From positions 121,917,259-121,981,258 of the forward strand of contig NC_089582.1 in assembly GCF_019320115.1 (NCBI RefSeq): 64,000 bases of DNA, read 5' to 3'. Below, piece by piece: positions 1 through 12,171 of the stretch. Below the pieces are notes generated by a model. The model saw nothing but the letters and a program-made list of their open reading frames with translations. It was not told the origin of the DNA and made no database searches. The first letter of the stretch is position 1. Each line of letters begins with the position of its first letter. The position numbers and the translations under genes were made by a program. This DNA comes from Miscanthus floridulus. Its lineage: Eukaryota; Streptophyta; Magnoliopsida; Poales; Poaceae.

Positions 1-2812
1 CCGTATGGTGACAAAATTACCAAGTGATTTAGACATCTTTTGGCTATTTACATTGACAAAACCGTTGTGTATCCAGTAATTTATGGTGCTGTCACAACAT
101 GCCGCACGGCTCTGAGCAATCTCATTCTCATGGTGTGGAAAGATGAGATCCTCCCCACCACCATGTATGTCAAAAGAATGACCCAAATAATGTGCACTCA
201 TGGCACTGCATTCTATGTGCCATCCTGGCCTTCCTGGGCCCCATGGGCTATCCCACCATGGCTCCCCATCTTTTGCGGCCTGCAGTTAACGTGAAATAAA
301 CTAATTGATATTGAACTAAATCATTTCCACAGGAATGGAATACAAAAGGTGTTGCATACTAGCATTTGGGACATCTTCTACCTTCCATAGAGCAAAATCA
401 GCTGGATTTCTCTTCCTCTCATCAACAGCAACCCTTTCACCAGCTCTATTATCATCTAGTTTTCGACCAGATAATTCTCCGTACTCAGGAAAATTATCTA
501 CAGAGAAATAAACATCCCCACCCACTACATATGCGCAACTATTATCAAGGATCTGCTCAAAGAAAAATTAAGTCAAGTTCCATAGCGCAAAAAGAAATTG
601 TACCAAAAGAACAGGAATTCAATATCTGTATAATAGCACTTTGTGAGCTGTTTTAGGTATGTGAACAGATCAAAATGTGAGTCAGGCACAGTATGAAAAC
701 ACTAGAGACTATATATTAATCATTAACAGTACATATCTTACATCAAGAGAATCAAACATGATGTTCTTCATGCCCACAACTGCATAAATATGACATGATC
801 ACATTGAAAACTTGCATATAAACATGGACACAGCATTCTGCAACTTTGTCAACTTGAGAGATTACCACTTAACCACATAACAAATTCCTAAATTGCACTA
901 ACAATGCTAACAAACCAGCTTGGGATTGGGTATCTTTTTTACATGAAACCTATCATGGATTGACAGGTCATGGCCACAGAAAAGCAAACATTTAACTATT
1001 GTCAGCTTAATATCATATGTAATTCGATCTGAACTAAATTATGTGAAAGCAAGGAGCTTCCAACCAATCTGAGATTAAACATCCAATCAAGCCTGGTACA
1101 GAAATCAGTAAATAATTTTCACAAGAGGACAGCAAAAAGAAACTGCATAAGCATGTCACTAGGTACTGCACACAAAATCAAGTATAAATACCTGTTTAAT
1201 CATATTTATAATCTCATCAATATGATCTGAAACACGGGGCTCCACAGATGGTGGTAAACATTGAAGATTGGCCATGTCTGACAGGAAGTCATCAGAGAAC
1301 CTTTTGCTTAAGCTAAAAGGATCTTCCCCCAGCTGATTTGCTCTTGCAATTATCTACAGAATTCCAGAAGTGCAACTCAGGTCTCCTGTGCAGATTAGCA
1401 AATTGTGTTTAAATACTTCATTCTAGTTTTCCATGTAAAATAGCTTAATACAATTTCAGCAGAAAGAAGGGCAGGCCTGGTGCAGTGGTGAGAGCTGTCT
1501 CACTGAGTCACCAGGTTGTGGGTTCGAAGCAGCCTCTCCGCAGATTTGCGGGGGGAAGGCTTGCCTCGGTTTTTCCCTTCCTCAGACCCCACTCATGTGG
1601 GAGCCTCCAGCACTGGGTCTGCCCCTTTTTACAATTTCAGCAGAAAATAGTACAAATAAAGCTATCTAGTTAAATCCAGAAAAAAAAAAACATGACATCA
1701 AATGTTCCATAATGTGTGAACATTCAAACGAGATCTCTGTATTGTCTAATTTAAATTCAGGACAATGCAATTTTTGTAGAAAGTAAAGCTATGATTTTCA
1801 ATATCTTGCAAACAGCAAAGATGTAAGAAAATAATAACTGCAACTACATTTTTAAAATTGGTTATCAGAAATAGGTAACTCAGCTTCACATGTATTTGCA
1901 AACAAATTTGCCTGAAAGTTACCTTGTCATCAATGTCGGTGAAGTTCCGAACATAGCAAACTTCATAGTCCAAATAGCGCAAGTACCTATCAAGGCAGCA
2001 CAGTAAGTATATGCAATATTTCCTAAGAATGCAATGGAAATAAGTAAGGTGATAAGATAGCAGAACAGAGATTTTGAGGTGCTTTAGCCATGTCACTATG
2101 GTGTTTATCCTAAACCAAGCCCGTTAAACCACAAATAGGCAATTGCCAATTGGACAAGTGTTTAATGTGGACAACCAGCTTCTTTAGAGCAGGAGTAACA
2201 AACAACTCAAAGCATCTCAAGGCAAATGTATATCATTTTCAATGGAAATCATGTCAATCATCAGTTCGCTCAGTAAATATATTATGCGCTTAGACAGCCC
2301 CCGCAAGTTTTTAAGACTGCACTAGAACTACGAATCTACAATACATTATCTCCAGTGAGTGAATCAAGTGTACCGTCAGATTAACAGAGCTCGCAGTTGC
2401 AGGAACTAACCGAATCATGAACGTAATAGGGGGAGGGAAACCTGTAGAGGACATCAAAGGCTACGTATGCGCGGGCATGGCCGATGTGACTGTCGTCGTA
2501 GGGAGTGACGCCGCAGACGTACATGCCGACCTCCCCGCCTGGATCGCGCGGCCGAAACTGCTCCTTCTTCCGCGACTTCGTGTTGTACAGATGCAGCTCC
2601 CGCGTTCTCTCTGCAGCCGTGCCATTCGACGCAGAGGCGGAGGCGGAGGCGGAGGCGGAGAAGGGGGAGGAGGGGGAGGGCTTGGCTTGCTGCGAGAGTA
2701 GGCGATAGGAGCGAGGCGGAGGGATCTGGGATACCGCCCGGTGGAGGGCTATGCGAGCACCGGACCGCGAGGAGAGTAGGAGAGGGAGAAGGCCAGCGGC
2801 ACGCCTCGCCAT
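1..2812 (-). CDS. SYCO: Cysteine--tRNA ligase, organellar (5' part, spliced, partial)
   Basis: Class I aminoacyl-tRNA synthetase that charges tRNA-Cys with cysteine, here probably in chloroplast and/or mitochondrion. Five exons read on the minus strand: 2812-2442, 1986-1923, 1353-1192, 552-382 and 279-1 (open at the window edge). All four introns are GT-AG and all junctions keep frame (phases 2,0,0,0). The first ~62 residues are Ser/Ala/Arg-rich with few acidic residues, as in a transit peptide. Then come the family marks in order: [20 protein letters not shown] (first zinc Cys plus HIGH box), [10 protein letters not shown], the GWHIECSAM zinc-ligand segment, DIHGGG with [11 protein letters not shown], and the KMSKS loop in the last visible exon. 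The anticodon-binding C terminus lies beyond the left edge. No stop or frameshift is seen, so the gene looks functional. The start is the first ATG before the transit-like region. Organellar rather than cytosolic identity is inferred from the N-terminal extension. Confidence 0.95.
1466..1630 (+). mobile_element. tRNA-derived SINE (grass Au-like), in intron 2 of the tRNA ligase gene
   Basis: A 165-bp non-coding insert flanked by perfect 16-bp direct repeats (acaatttcagcagaaa at 1450-1465 and 1631-1646), which are target-site duplications. Near the 5' end are an RNA polymerase III A box (TGGTGCAGTGG, 1478-1488) and B box (GGTTCGAAGC, 1521-1530). The element ends in a short T run, as grass Au/p-SINE type elements do. 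It lies in the intron between exons 2 and 3, antisense to the host gene. Family assignment comes from recognising the head and tail, not from a search. The A and B boxes are internal promoter elements; the sequence does not fold as a usable tRNA. Confidence 0.88.
2634..2660. repeat. Hexanucleotide repeat (GAGGCG)n in exon 1 of the tRNA ligase
   Basis: About four and a half copies of GAGGCG on the plus strand. On the coding strand they read as alternating Ser-Ala codons inside the presumed transit peptide, just upstream of the conserved catalytic domain. A purine-rich G/A stretch follows to about 2680. Slippage here would add or remove Ser-Ala pairs without changing frame. Confidence 0.85.
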
Positions 2813-5800
2813 CGCCGCCGCTATCTTTCGGCAGTACGCGCGAGGAGCCGAGGACCAGCCGACGAGGGATTGTGGATAGCCTTCCGATTAGCTCAATTTT
2901 GTGGGAATTTTTTCCCTGTTTTTCTCATTGACATTTTTGAGCGTATCTATACAATAGTTTTTTTTAACTCACACTCTAAATCATTATTTAAAGAGTTACT
3001 TAAATAAAAACTGTTTTTTATAACTTATCATCCTCCAATAGCTCTGATTGGTAAGGTTTTTCTATTATAAGCTTAATTTTTATGTAAGGTATATTTTTGG
3101 GGATAAAAAGGCTTCTCCTTCGAGGACAGGAGAGCTCTACGAGAAAGAGGCCGAGACGGAGCTCGGGAAAGAGGGAGAGGAGGGAGGCTGTCCGCATGCC
3201 CACCAACGGTAGGCCCTTCTCATGGAGTCAATCACCAGCATCAAGTCAGCTCGTCGAAATCATGTCGCTCATACAACAACTTCAGCGGCAACCAAGGAGA
3301 TCGTGTTGCTCCGCCGACGGTGTGCCGATGGCGGGCGGATCCAAAGGGGGGGCTGCCGGGGCTACAGCCCCCTAGTGAGCCTGATTTTTTTATTTGACCA
3401 CGGTCACTTAGCCTCAAATCACCATTAATCTCTAGCTCTAGCCCTAAATCTTCCTATCCTGCATCCGCCACTGCCGATGGGCCAATCTTGACCTAGTACA
3501 CGGTGGCCAAGCCTGTGTATAGCACTAACCCTTCAACCTCAAGCAAGCACAGAGGAGAAGGAAGGTGCAGGCGCTCGAGCGAGGGAAGGCAGCGGCACTC
3601 GAGCAAGGAGGAAGAAGTAGGCACAAGCACCGCACGTGGAGGAGGGAGGCATAGGTGCCGGCGCCGACGAGTACAAGGACAAGCGGAGGGTGAGATGACC
3701 GGGGAATTAGCGAGATTTTTCCCAAACTCACACTCAACTTATTCCGATTTTATGTGTAAAGGGCGTGGGGAGCGAAAGCGCGAGGAAAAAACGGCAAGAG
3801 AATCAATCTGTTTGGAAGCAGTTTTCTGATTTTCTTCACCAGCTCCAAATAGGGCCAATAACTTCTCAATATCTTTGTGCACACATGAGAGGCATTACCG
3901 CCGCTCTCCATATTTGGTTATTAGTAGAAATCTAGAATAGAAGACGTGGATATTTGGATATCTAATTGAAAAAAAAGTTGCAAGTCTTTTTTATAAAAAT
4001 ATATCTAGAAAGATACAAAGAGGTTCTTGGAGCTGTGAAAAAGAACTACTATAAGAATATTTTCTCCTACAACTAAAAAACAAAGCGTATACATCTTTTG
4101 GTGCGATATTTGTTTTGGTTCGTCCGTCTACCCACACCTACGATCCCGCGGCGCCGGCAGGTGGGACCTCCTTCAAGCTTGCGATCCCCTGAGACCACAT
4201 GCATGAAAGAAAACAATAATCATGCATGGAAGGAAACAATAATTATTTACTCTTTTTTCAAATAGTGGTCTTCATTTCGGAGCCCTTCATGCAGTTTAAT
4301 AATGGCTGGGGAGCTAGGTTTGCGAGAACTTACTCTTAATTAGGTTGCGAGCTAGGGATGTAGCACTTCAATGGGTGCCTTGGTTGAGTTCTACAATTGC
4401 TAAAAATTGATGGTGCTGATAAGATTGATAATCTTGTAACTCTACAGTACATTTCTTTTTTTCAAAAAAAGGAGGACAAATGCTACTTATGGTCGAATCC
4501 ATGTTCTTTTTGTTGTTTTGATTTGATGCCCACAGCCCACATGTTAACTTTCAGATGTGTTTGTAAAGAGTCAAAAGGAGTTGGCCTAATGCCAATCTTT
4601 CTTGTCGTCTTTTTCATTCTTTATATTTATACTAGGTACCGTAGCTTTAGCACGGGCATGCATGAAAAACGAAGATGTCTTTACACTGCAGAAATCTTTC
4701 AAGAAGATCATGCATAGATTATTCTTGTATTGAATATTATATATATACAATCACTAAATATTCTAATTAAACTATAAAATTTTGAATTAGGATACGAGGT
4801 AAGACATGCAAACAGATATTTTAAAACTACATGTAAAGTTCAAAGAACTTAATAAATAAATCCTTCTAGAGGCAATGCAAATTCTCTCTAATCTTACATT
4901 TAGTATAGTTAGTGTTATCATAGTACCCGCATGTATTCATGGGAAATAAATCGTGGACAAAATATGGACACTTTTTTGTGCGACATTTCAACATGGGTCC
5001 ATTGTCCTACCAATATTCTTAAGGCAGATCACATAAATAATTAGAGTCCCTTTATGAGATTGCTCACAAGAGACTCAAACTTATATCTGATCATGGTAAT
5101 ACTGAATTGCTTTGCATCAAAAGCATCGGCAATGATAAACAGGGACATAGGTTTTAGTATGCATAGTGGAGAAAAACTCAATATTGGCCTTCTCAGCGGT
5201 TTTTCTGAGCCTTTGCAGTGCTAACATGTCTTTATTCAGATAGTCAAGAGGTGCACCATAAAATTATGCACCACTAAGAAAAGTGTCACCATTGGTTGCC
5301 TTGACCTGAAAAATATGTCGAAATTAAGAATTACAACACATAATTTAACATCTTGGAACAGACACTCAAGTGGATACCTTATTCTACAATATATGTCTAT
5401 GTAGAATAGTTCTAAAGCCACACATATTTATACGGTGAGTATAACATACTTTGTTTTAAAATTTTATGAGAGATTTTTTAAGACACGCAGTATTATCCAT
5501 GTGTCAGGCACTAATATTTACATATATACTTGAACCTGTGTGTACAGGATTATATGGAGATGCAGCGGAACTTATTTATGGATTTATTGGCGTATGAAAG
5601 AAATGGATATCGGAGAATTTTTTCTACCGATATAAAATATTATCTTAATCATATCACGAAAAAGTCTATACAGTAGAGTTTGTGAGCCTGCGACGCCACG
5701 CTTTTCGTGACTGTGTTAATTTCATAAACTTTGCTTTTTGAATTAAATGTCACTTTAACATCAGTATTTAATTTAACAGTATTGTTATCTTATCGTGTGA

Positions 5801-6167
5801 GCACGCTACCTAGTATTCTAACAAAAGTAAAGAGGTGGCAAGTTGTGAAACTTTTTTTTCTCATGCTGTTCAAAAATAAATCACTTGCTAATCTTACCTT
5901 TCGTATAATCACGTGTAATAACATGTTATTAATACACTAGCAGCTTTTGAGGTTAACTTTGTAAAGATTTAGGACAAGCCAGATGGAGAAGGAATTAGAA
6001 TTAAAGATGGTCGGGGTGCCACAAAGTGTAACAAGGAACATACTTGTTTAGGAGATAAAAAGTACTTGAAAGCAATTGCTATAATAATGATAAAGAAAAG
6101 AATATCATATATAAGTGACGAAGGATAATGAAGAGGGTGACACCGTGACAGCATGCAAGAACCCTAG
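2813..6167. other. Intergenic region upstream of the tRNA ligase gene
   Basis: No convincing coding sequence in about 3.3 kb. The first ~80 bases (2813-2890) are GC-rich and probably hold the 5' leader and core promoter of the minus-strand tRNA ligase gene. 2890-3090 is AT-rich with T and A runs; 3100-3800 is purine-rich with several short open frames of low-complexity composition; 4700-6160 is AT-rich and may be decayed transposon sequence. The phrase CTTTAGCACGGGCATG near 4640 resembles a dispersed grass repeat, but I cannot name it. No tRNA gene, rRNA or complete inverted-repeat element is evident. Confidence 0.6.
4198..4243. repeat. Tandem duplication, 2 x 23 bp
   Basis: Two adjacent 23-bp copies (4198-4220 and 4221-4243) differ at two positions. 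Each contains GCATG followed by an A-rich GAAACAATAAT-like tail. It lies in intergenic DNA and has no evident function. Confidence 0.75.
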
Positions 6168-6470
6168 TGTTAGCACCGCTGCTATTCCACGTCTGACAAC
6201 ATCGCCTTGCCAAGGCTCGGCTGGAGGAAATGGGCCTGGAGAAGAAGACAGACGGTTCAAAATGATTTGGAAGCCTAACCCGAAGGTGTCCGGCCCAACG
6301 TGGCTTGGTTAGAAGTAGTATAAGTATTGAGAGGATGGGGAGGTGTGGCTTATAAAATTGGTAAACTGAATCTTATTCTGTTATGCAATAGAACTCCTCC
6401 GTACTGTATCGTTCTCTGTTCTATTGCTTACCTTTTCCCCAATCTAACTCCCAATTGCCTTCTGCTAACA
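6168..6470 (+). repeat. 5' LTR of short-LTR Ty3/gypsy element (Reina-like)
   Basis: A 303-bp LTR bounded by perfect terminal inverted repeats TGTTAGCA...TGCTAACA. A TATA-like TTATAAAA near 6350 is followed by a T/C-rich stretch suitable for R-U5. It is immediately followed by a primer-binding site (6474-6483). The bases just outside the left end (6163-6167) are cctag. No matching 3' LTR is seen in the window because the element is cut off at 42070. The small LTR suggests the Reina chromovirus lineage, which is inference. Confidence 0.82.
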
Positions 6471-6473
6471 ATC

Positions 6474-6483
6474 TGGTATCAGA
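6474..6483 (+). other. Primer-binding site (initiator tRNA-Met type)
   Basis: TGGTATCAGA, three bases after the LTR end, matches the start of the usual plant LTR-retrotransposon primer site, which is complementary to the 3' end of initiator tRNA-Met. It fixes the plus-strand orientation and the LTR boundary at 6470. Confidence 0.82.
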
Positions 6484-6585
6484 CGTCTTTTTCGATCCAT
6501 CGCTCCTCTGTTCTTCTTCTCCACCCTAGATCTCACTGCTGCCGCCGCCCACGACCACTTCACTCATCGACAACGATCTCTCGGC

Positions 6586-7094
6586 GTGATGGATCCCAAT
6601 CTGAAAATCATCCTCGACAAGCTCGATGACTTGGGCAAGCGGCTCGACAACCATGACGCTCAGCTTGATCAGCGCTTCACCGACCTCGATCGCGACCTCT
6701 CTGCCCGCAACAGCGACGTTGATCGTTGCCTCACTGATCTAGAGTCATCCCATGCTTCGATCGTGGATTCAGGCATCTCCGACCGCCTCGCCGTGCTAGA
6801 GTTCGTGTACTCCACCCAGGCTTCAGACATCACCTAGCGCATCGCCATGCTCGAGTTAGTCCATGTTGCGCACTCCACCGATGACCGTGATGTGCGGGTG
6901 ACCAAGCTGGAGGCAGTGGCGGCTGACATCAGAGCATGGCGACCGGAGTTGGAAGGCATCATCGACGACCTGAAGCTCTAGGAGAAGAATGCTGTGAAGA
7001 GCTTGGACTGCGCGGCGTTCGACACAATGTTGCACAGCCCCAGGATCGTAGCCTCGTCACCGATCTTGGCACACACGAGTTCCCCATCGCTGAT
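6586..7094 (+). pseudogene. gag, 5' part, of the Reina-like gypsy element (broken)
   Basis: Structural polyprotein start. The ATG at 6586 or 6589 (MDPNLKIILDKLDDLGKRL) opens a coiled-coil-like region rich in Leu, Asp and Arg with repeated DLD/RLxxLE heptads, as in gag N termini of grass chromoviruses. Stop codons interrupt the frame after about 83 residues (6837) and again near 6980. The frame continues weakly to ...HTSSPSL at ~7090, where it is severed by the 33.3 kb Tekay insertion; it resumes at 40425 in the same reading direction. It is a dead gene. Confidence 0.75.
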
Positions 7095-8990
7095 TGTGGC
7101 AGAACCGCCCGAAATAGCACGCTTTCGGAGGCACTTGTCTTTCATCAGACACTAAGCACTCTGAAAGCTGGCTACATCGGACGGTTCCGTCAAGCACACC
7201 CCAAGGAAGAACTCGAACAATCCACGTTTTTCCTTTAGAGTCCAATAATAAGAACGAGTTTACAATACTTAGTCCATTTCATACAACAAGAGTTCTTGGA
7301 AATACATTATTACAATACCAAGTTCAGAGTGCGGAATTTAAATAACGGAATTAAAATAAACTTCTAACGATAAGATACAAGGATCCATCTGTGCCCACTA
7401 GAAGAATCCTCTACATAACAGTCACTCCTTAAGCTGCACCTGCAATAGGGATAAATAAACTCTGAGTACACAATGTATTCGCAAGACTTACCTGACTAGT
7501 GGGAATAATTTTCTGACTCCAAAGGATATGATAAGCTTTATGGTTTGCTGGGTTTCCTTTTTGTAAAAAGCATTACTAGTAGTGAATCCTTATGTATATT
7601 TCTTATTAGCAGTCATGATTAGTTCATTAGCTAACCATTATATGTAAGCACCTATTGTACTTTTAAGCAAGAGTTGAACAATCAGATCCATTTCACCATC
7701 TTTCATCTTCTAGTTCTTACTACGGTGCTAGATCGTAGACAAGTCATATCGTATCACACGGTGATTCATGAACCAATATATCCTAGCTGGGTACCCCAAA
7801 ATACATGCCCTATTTATACCCTAGGCACAAGTAAGACCAACCCACCACTCTCCTATCAAGGGGTCTAGGTCCCCATCTAAACTTGGACTCCAAGCCCCCA
7901 CTCCTAAGTTCCTGACCCAGTGTGGTGCTTAGACCTCCACCATCCCCACCTCCAATTAGTCTATCCAGAAAGAGTCGGAACCCATGACAAGAGATCAATG
8001 AGCCTTACCGCTCCCATAAGCAAGTATGTGCTTAGGATAATAAGTCTGTGACCTGACTAGAATCCAATGCAATGGCCAGTCCTTAACCGACATAGATAGG
8101 AAAAACAGTGTAACCAAGCTATGCCCCGTCAGCCGTGGGACACAACCTATTACACCCACCAATACCCATACCATATCCCTGTTCGGTCTCCATTTTCTTT
8201 TCACCATTTTATCATGAGAGTGATAATAATAATCACCTATTGTGAGTAACAGTAGGTTACTCACGCTACTGATAGCCTAAGCATACCAGCTACTCGACCT
8301 ATGATAGTAGGACTCATAGGTAGGTTTATCTATGTATGTAGTTTCAATATAAATCCTGTAACATAAATGCACATCATATATATATATATCCAGTGATTAT
8401 TCAAAATAAGGGTTATGCACCAGGGCTTGCCTTAGATAGGTGCGATGTTAGCAAAGTCAGTCACTGGTGGCTCCGGGGCTTCCTCCTATACAAGAATCTC
8501 CTCCTTGTACTCCTTGATCACCTCCTTAAACTCATGATCTTCGAAGGTCACGATCTCCGCCAACTCGTTCTCTACATGCATGCGATGATGATGCAACACT
8601 TTAATATTAAGTCAACAATAATTCTTAAAATAAGAATACATCTACTAAGCCACTAAGCTAGCTCTAATGGTTAAGATACTAACTACCTATCATTCACAAA
8701 CACAGGTATGGATTCATCTAACAGGTATTAACTTAGCAACTAAAATGTAACCTTACTCTTATTAGCGATTTAACTTATATTACAACAAGGAGCACCTAAC
8801 TACCCTAGTACTTAGCCTATTCTAAGGCTACAAAAATTACAGCAAGCATATAATAATACAATGAATCTACTATAAAAATTTTATGGTCAAAGCAATTACC
8901 AATTTGCCACAAAAAATCCTACAAATACTAATCTAAATAATACTAAACACTCGCAAATGATTTAATAAGCATTAGCATCAACTCAGACCT

Positions 8991-10927
8991 TAAAAGGTCC
9001 TAATGGCTAGAGGGGGGTGAATAGCCTATTAAAAATTTCTACAACAACACTTAACAAACTGGTTAGACAATTATGAGGCGAAGCAAGTGTTGCGCTAGCC
9101 TACTAAAAATGCAAGCCACCTACCACAATTCTAGTTTATATAGTTTCTATCCACATAATAACTATGACACCACACTAAGTTAGTGTGCTCTCAAAAGCTA
9201 ACTAAAGAACCACACTAACCAAACTAACAAGCTCTCACAACTAGCTACACTAAAGAGCTTGACAACTAGTTTACGGTAATGTAAAGAGAGTGAGCAATTT
9301 ATTTATGCCGTCGTGTCAAGGAATGAATCAATCAATCACAAGAATTAATATCCATGAAGACCAATCACCTCAGAATCAAATGATGAACACAATGATTTTT
9401 TTCCAAGGTTCACTTGCTTGTCGGCAAGCTACTCCTCGTTGTGGCGATTCACTCACTTGGAGGTTCACGCGCTAATTGGCATCACACGCCAAACCCTCAA
9501 TAGGGTGCCGCACAACCAACACAAGATGAGGATCATATAAGTCACGAGCAATCCACTAGAGTACCTTTTGGCTCTCTACCGAGGAAAGGTCAAGAACCCC
9601 TCACAATCACCACGATCGAAGCCGAAGACAATCACTAACCTCCACTCAATGATCCTCGCTGCTCCAAGCCATCTAGGTGGTGGCAACCACCAAAAGTAAC
9701 AAGTGAATCCCGCAGTAAAACACGAACACCAAGTGCCTCTAGATGCAAACACTCAAGTAATGCACTTGGATTCTCTCCCAATCTCACAAAGATGATGAAT
9801 CAATGATGGAGATGAGTGGGAGGTCTTTGGCTAAGCTCACAAGGTTGCTATGTTAATGTAAATAGCCAAGAGAGTGAGCTTGAGCTGGCTATGGGGCTTA
9901 AATAGAAGCTCCCACGAAATAGAGCCATTGTACCCCTTCACTAGGCACAACATGAGGTGACTGGATGCTCCGGTCATATTGACCGGACACTAGACCTCAG
10001 CGTCCGATCACACGATACGTGCCACATGTCCTCTCTCTTCAAATGTTGATCGCCCAATCTCAACGGTCAAGTGACGATCGGACGTAGCAGCTCAAAGTGA
10101 CTGGACGCTGAACCTTAGTGTCCGGTCGTTTCTAGTAAGCATCCAGAGATGACTTTTCATGACCGAACGCGTCCGGTCATGCTCGACCGGACACACCTAG
10201 CGTCCAGTCACTCGGTGACTCCTCTATCCGCTGCCACGTCAGTAGGACCGGACACACCCTGTCAGCGTTCGGTCACTAAGTGACACAACATCTGGTCAAA
10301 GACCGACGCTGTACCGCCCTCTGCTGCCACTGACCAAACGCACCAATCCAACAAAGACCAGCGTCCGGTCACTTACAGTGACCTCCATATTTTCTGTCTA
10401 GGGCATCAGTGGCATCGTCGGACTGTCCGCACTCTACGGACGGACACTCCACTGGTGAATTTCCTAACCCTCGCTCAAATATGCCAACCACCAAGTGTAT
10501 CACCATGTGCACATGTGTTAGCATATTGTCATAAATATTTTCAAGGGTGTTAGCACTCCACTAGATCCTAAATGCATATGCAATGAGTTAGAGCATCTAA
10601 TGGCACTTTGATAACCGTATTTCGATATGAGTTTTACCCCTCTTAATAGTACGGCTATCAAACCTAAATGTGATCACACTCTCTAAGTGTCTTGATCACC
10701 AAAACAAAATAGCTCCTACCATTTATACCTTTGCCTTGAGCCTTTTGTTTTTCTCTTTCTTCTTTTCATGTCTAAGCATTTGATCATCACCATGGCATCA
10801 CCATCATCATGTCATGATCTTCATCTGCTTCACCACTTGGAATGTGCTACCTATCTCATAATCACTTGATAAACTAGGTTAGTACTTAGGGTTTTATCAA
10901 TTCACCAAAATCAAACTAGAGCTTTTA
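8991..10927 (-). mobile_element. 1.9 kb LTR-like insertion with non-canonical ends (probable Copia/SIRE-related solo LTR)
   Basis: Insertion into the Tekay 3' LTR, defined by a 5-bp duplication (gacct, 8986-8990 and 10928-10932) and by the empty site in the other LTR copy near 38350. Ends on the plus strand are TAAAAG...CTTTTA, a 6-bp inverted repeat instead of TG...CA. On the minus strand the left end (TTTTGGTGAATTGAT) and right end (TATTCACCCCCCTCTAG) resemble the two LTR ends of the SIRE-like Copia element at 18860. There is no coding capacity. The middle (9960-10450) repeats GTCCGGTCA and its complement many times. It could instead be a non-autonomous DNA element; solo LTR is preferred. 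Confidence 0.7.
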
Positions 10928-12171
10928 GACCTGCATCATCTAATCATACCATCATATAGACAACATTTTTAGGAACCCAACAAAATTTATTTCACAATTT
11001 TTGGACACCTTTGTGAATTGATATTAATTTTCAAAGTTCAGCTCAGAATGTAAAATATAAAACTATTTCTAATTCCTTAAGAAAAAGAAAAATGAATTCT
11101 CACTTCGTGGCCCACAACTGCGTGGCCCGCGCAGACGTGGCCCACTGTGAGATGGCCCATGACGAGGCGACCCACGCTCGTGCTGCCAACTTTGCAAAAA
11201 TGCCCCTGCACTATAGACAAATCAACCTAGGGTCTGCAGCACTATTCCTCAAGAGAGAGGCTATGCAAAAAGGACCTCGCAACTATCCTCTTTTACCACG
11301 GCCAGATCCTTGGCCACCCCTGCGCTTGCTGGCGCGGCGGGCATGGCAATGGACGGCCACGCCAGCCAACTAAGGCACGCAATGGCCCCGCTAGTGGGCC
11401 AACCTACATCTACGGTCCTAGCGCCTACACAAGATGAAGTTATAGGAGCAGCGGAGCTTGCGGGAGTGGTGGCATCGGCAAGCGGCCATGTGCGAAGGTG
11501 GCATGGCCGTACCGGCCATCCTAGACCACTATGTAGCTATTGGCTAGCACGTGAGCAACCCTAGCTTACCCCGATCATGGCTGTGGTGATGGTTGAGTGA
11601 ACGGTCAGTGGGTAAGGGCTAGCCACGTGCGACCGAAGGGGTACGATGGCGCTCCGAGATGATGCAGCCGCGTTAGCAGCTACAGCAAGGCGGTAGAGGT
11701 GTAAGCGAGGCACCTAGGGTAAAGTGGAGGTGGAGGCAAAGCTCATGAGGTAGGTGGATTGGCGTGGAGTGGTGTAGTGGGTGACTGCCCTCGTCCATGG
11801 TCGAGCCCAGCCTTAATGGCGCGGTGGAGGGAAAACTCCAAAATTGGAGCTTGATAGGACTCGGGTAGGACCGTACGTGGACTTGGCGCGTAGCTAGGTT
11901 CCTTAATTGACATCTAGCACACGTAATTGTATAGAGATCGACCGGACACTGTAGGATTAGCTTCGACGCGACGTAGCCTCATCTGTCCGCCTTCAATGGC
12001 GACGACGGCTCGGTGCCGGTGGTTTTCATTTAATGGAAGATGACAAGGGCGAGATGGTAACTGGTTGCACGTGTGGCGTAGAGCGAGGCCCCTGCGTTGC
12101 CTCAGGGAGCGGCTGGTCACTAGCAAGGACATGCACATGTGTTGGTGTCGTAGCGGCGCTACTGGACAATG

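Noticed and set aside
1466..1630. Possible tRNA gene
   Set aside because: A and B boxes are present, but target duplications, a SINE body and T tail show a retroposon; no anticodon arm or acceptor pairing of a usable tRNA.
2417..2708. Plus-strand open frames rich in Gly or Glu-Ala
   Set aside because: Complement of exon 1 of the tRNA ligase; the Gly and Glu-Ala runs come from the GAGGCG repeat read in other frames.
2890..3100. MITE in the upstream region of the tRNA ligase
   Set aside because: AT-rich with T and A runs, but no terminal inverted repeats with TA or TTA duplications could be confirmed by eye.
3097..3829. Open frames of ~70-108 codons upstream of the tRNA ligase
   Set aside because: Purine-rich low-complexity sequence, frames overlap on both strands, no domain, and no splice pattern that joins them.
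4600..4990. Helitron or other named DNA transposon
   Set aside because: A familiar grass phrase near 4640 is present, but I could not find both ends, a terminal hairpin or target duplications.
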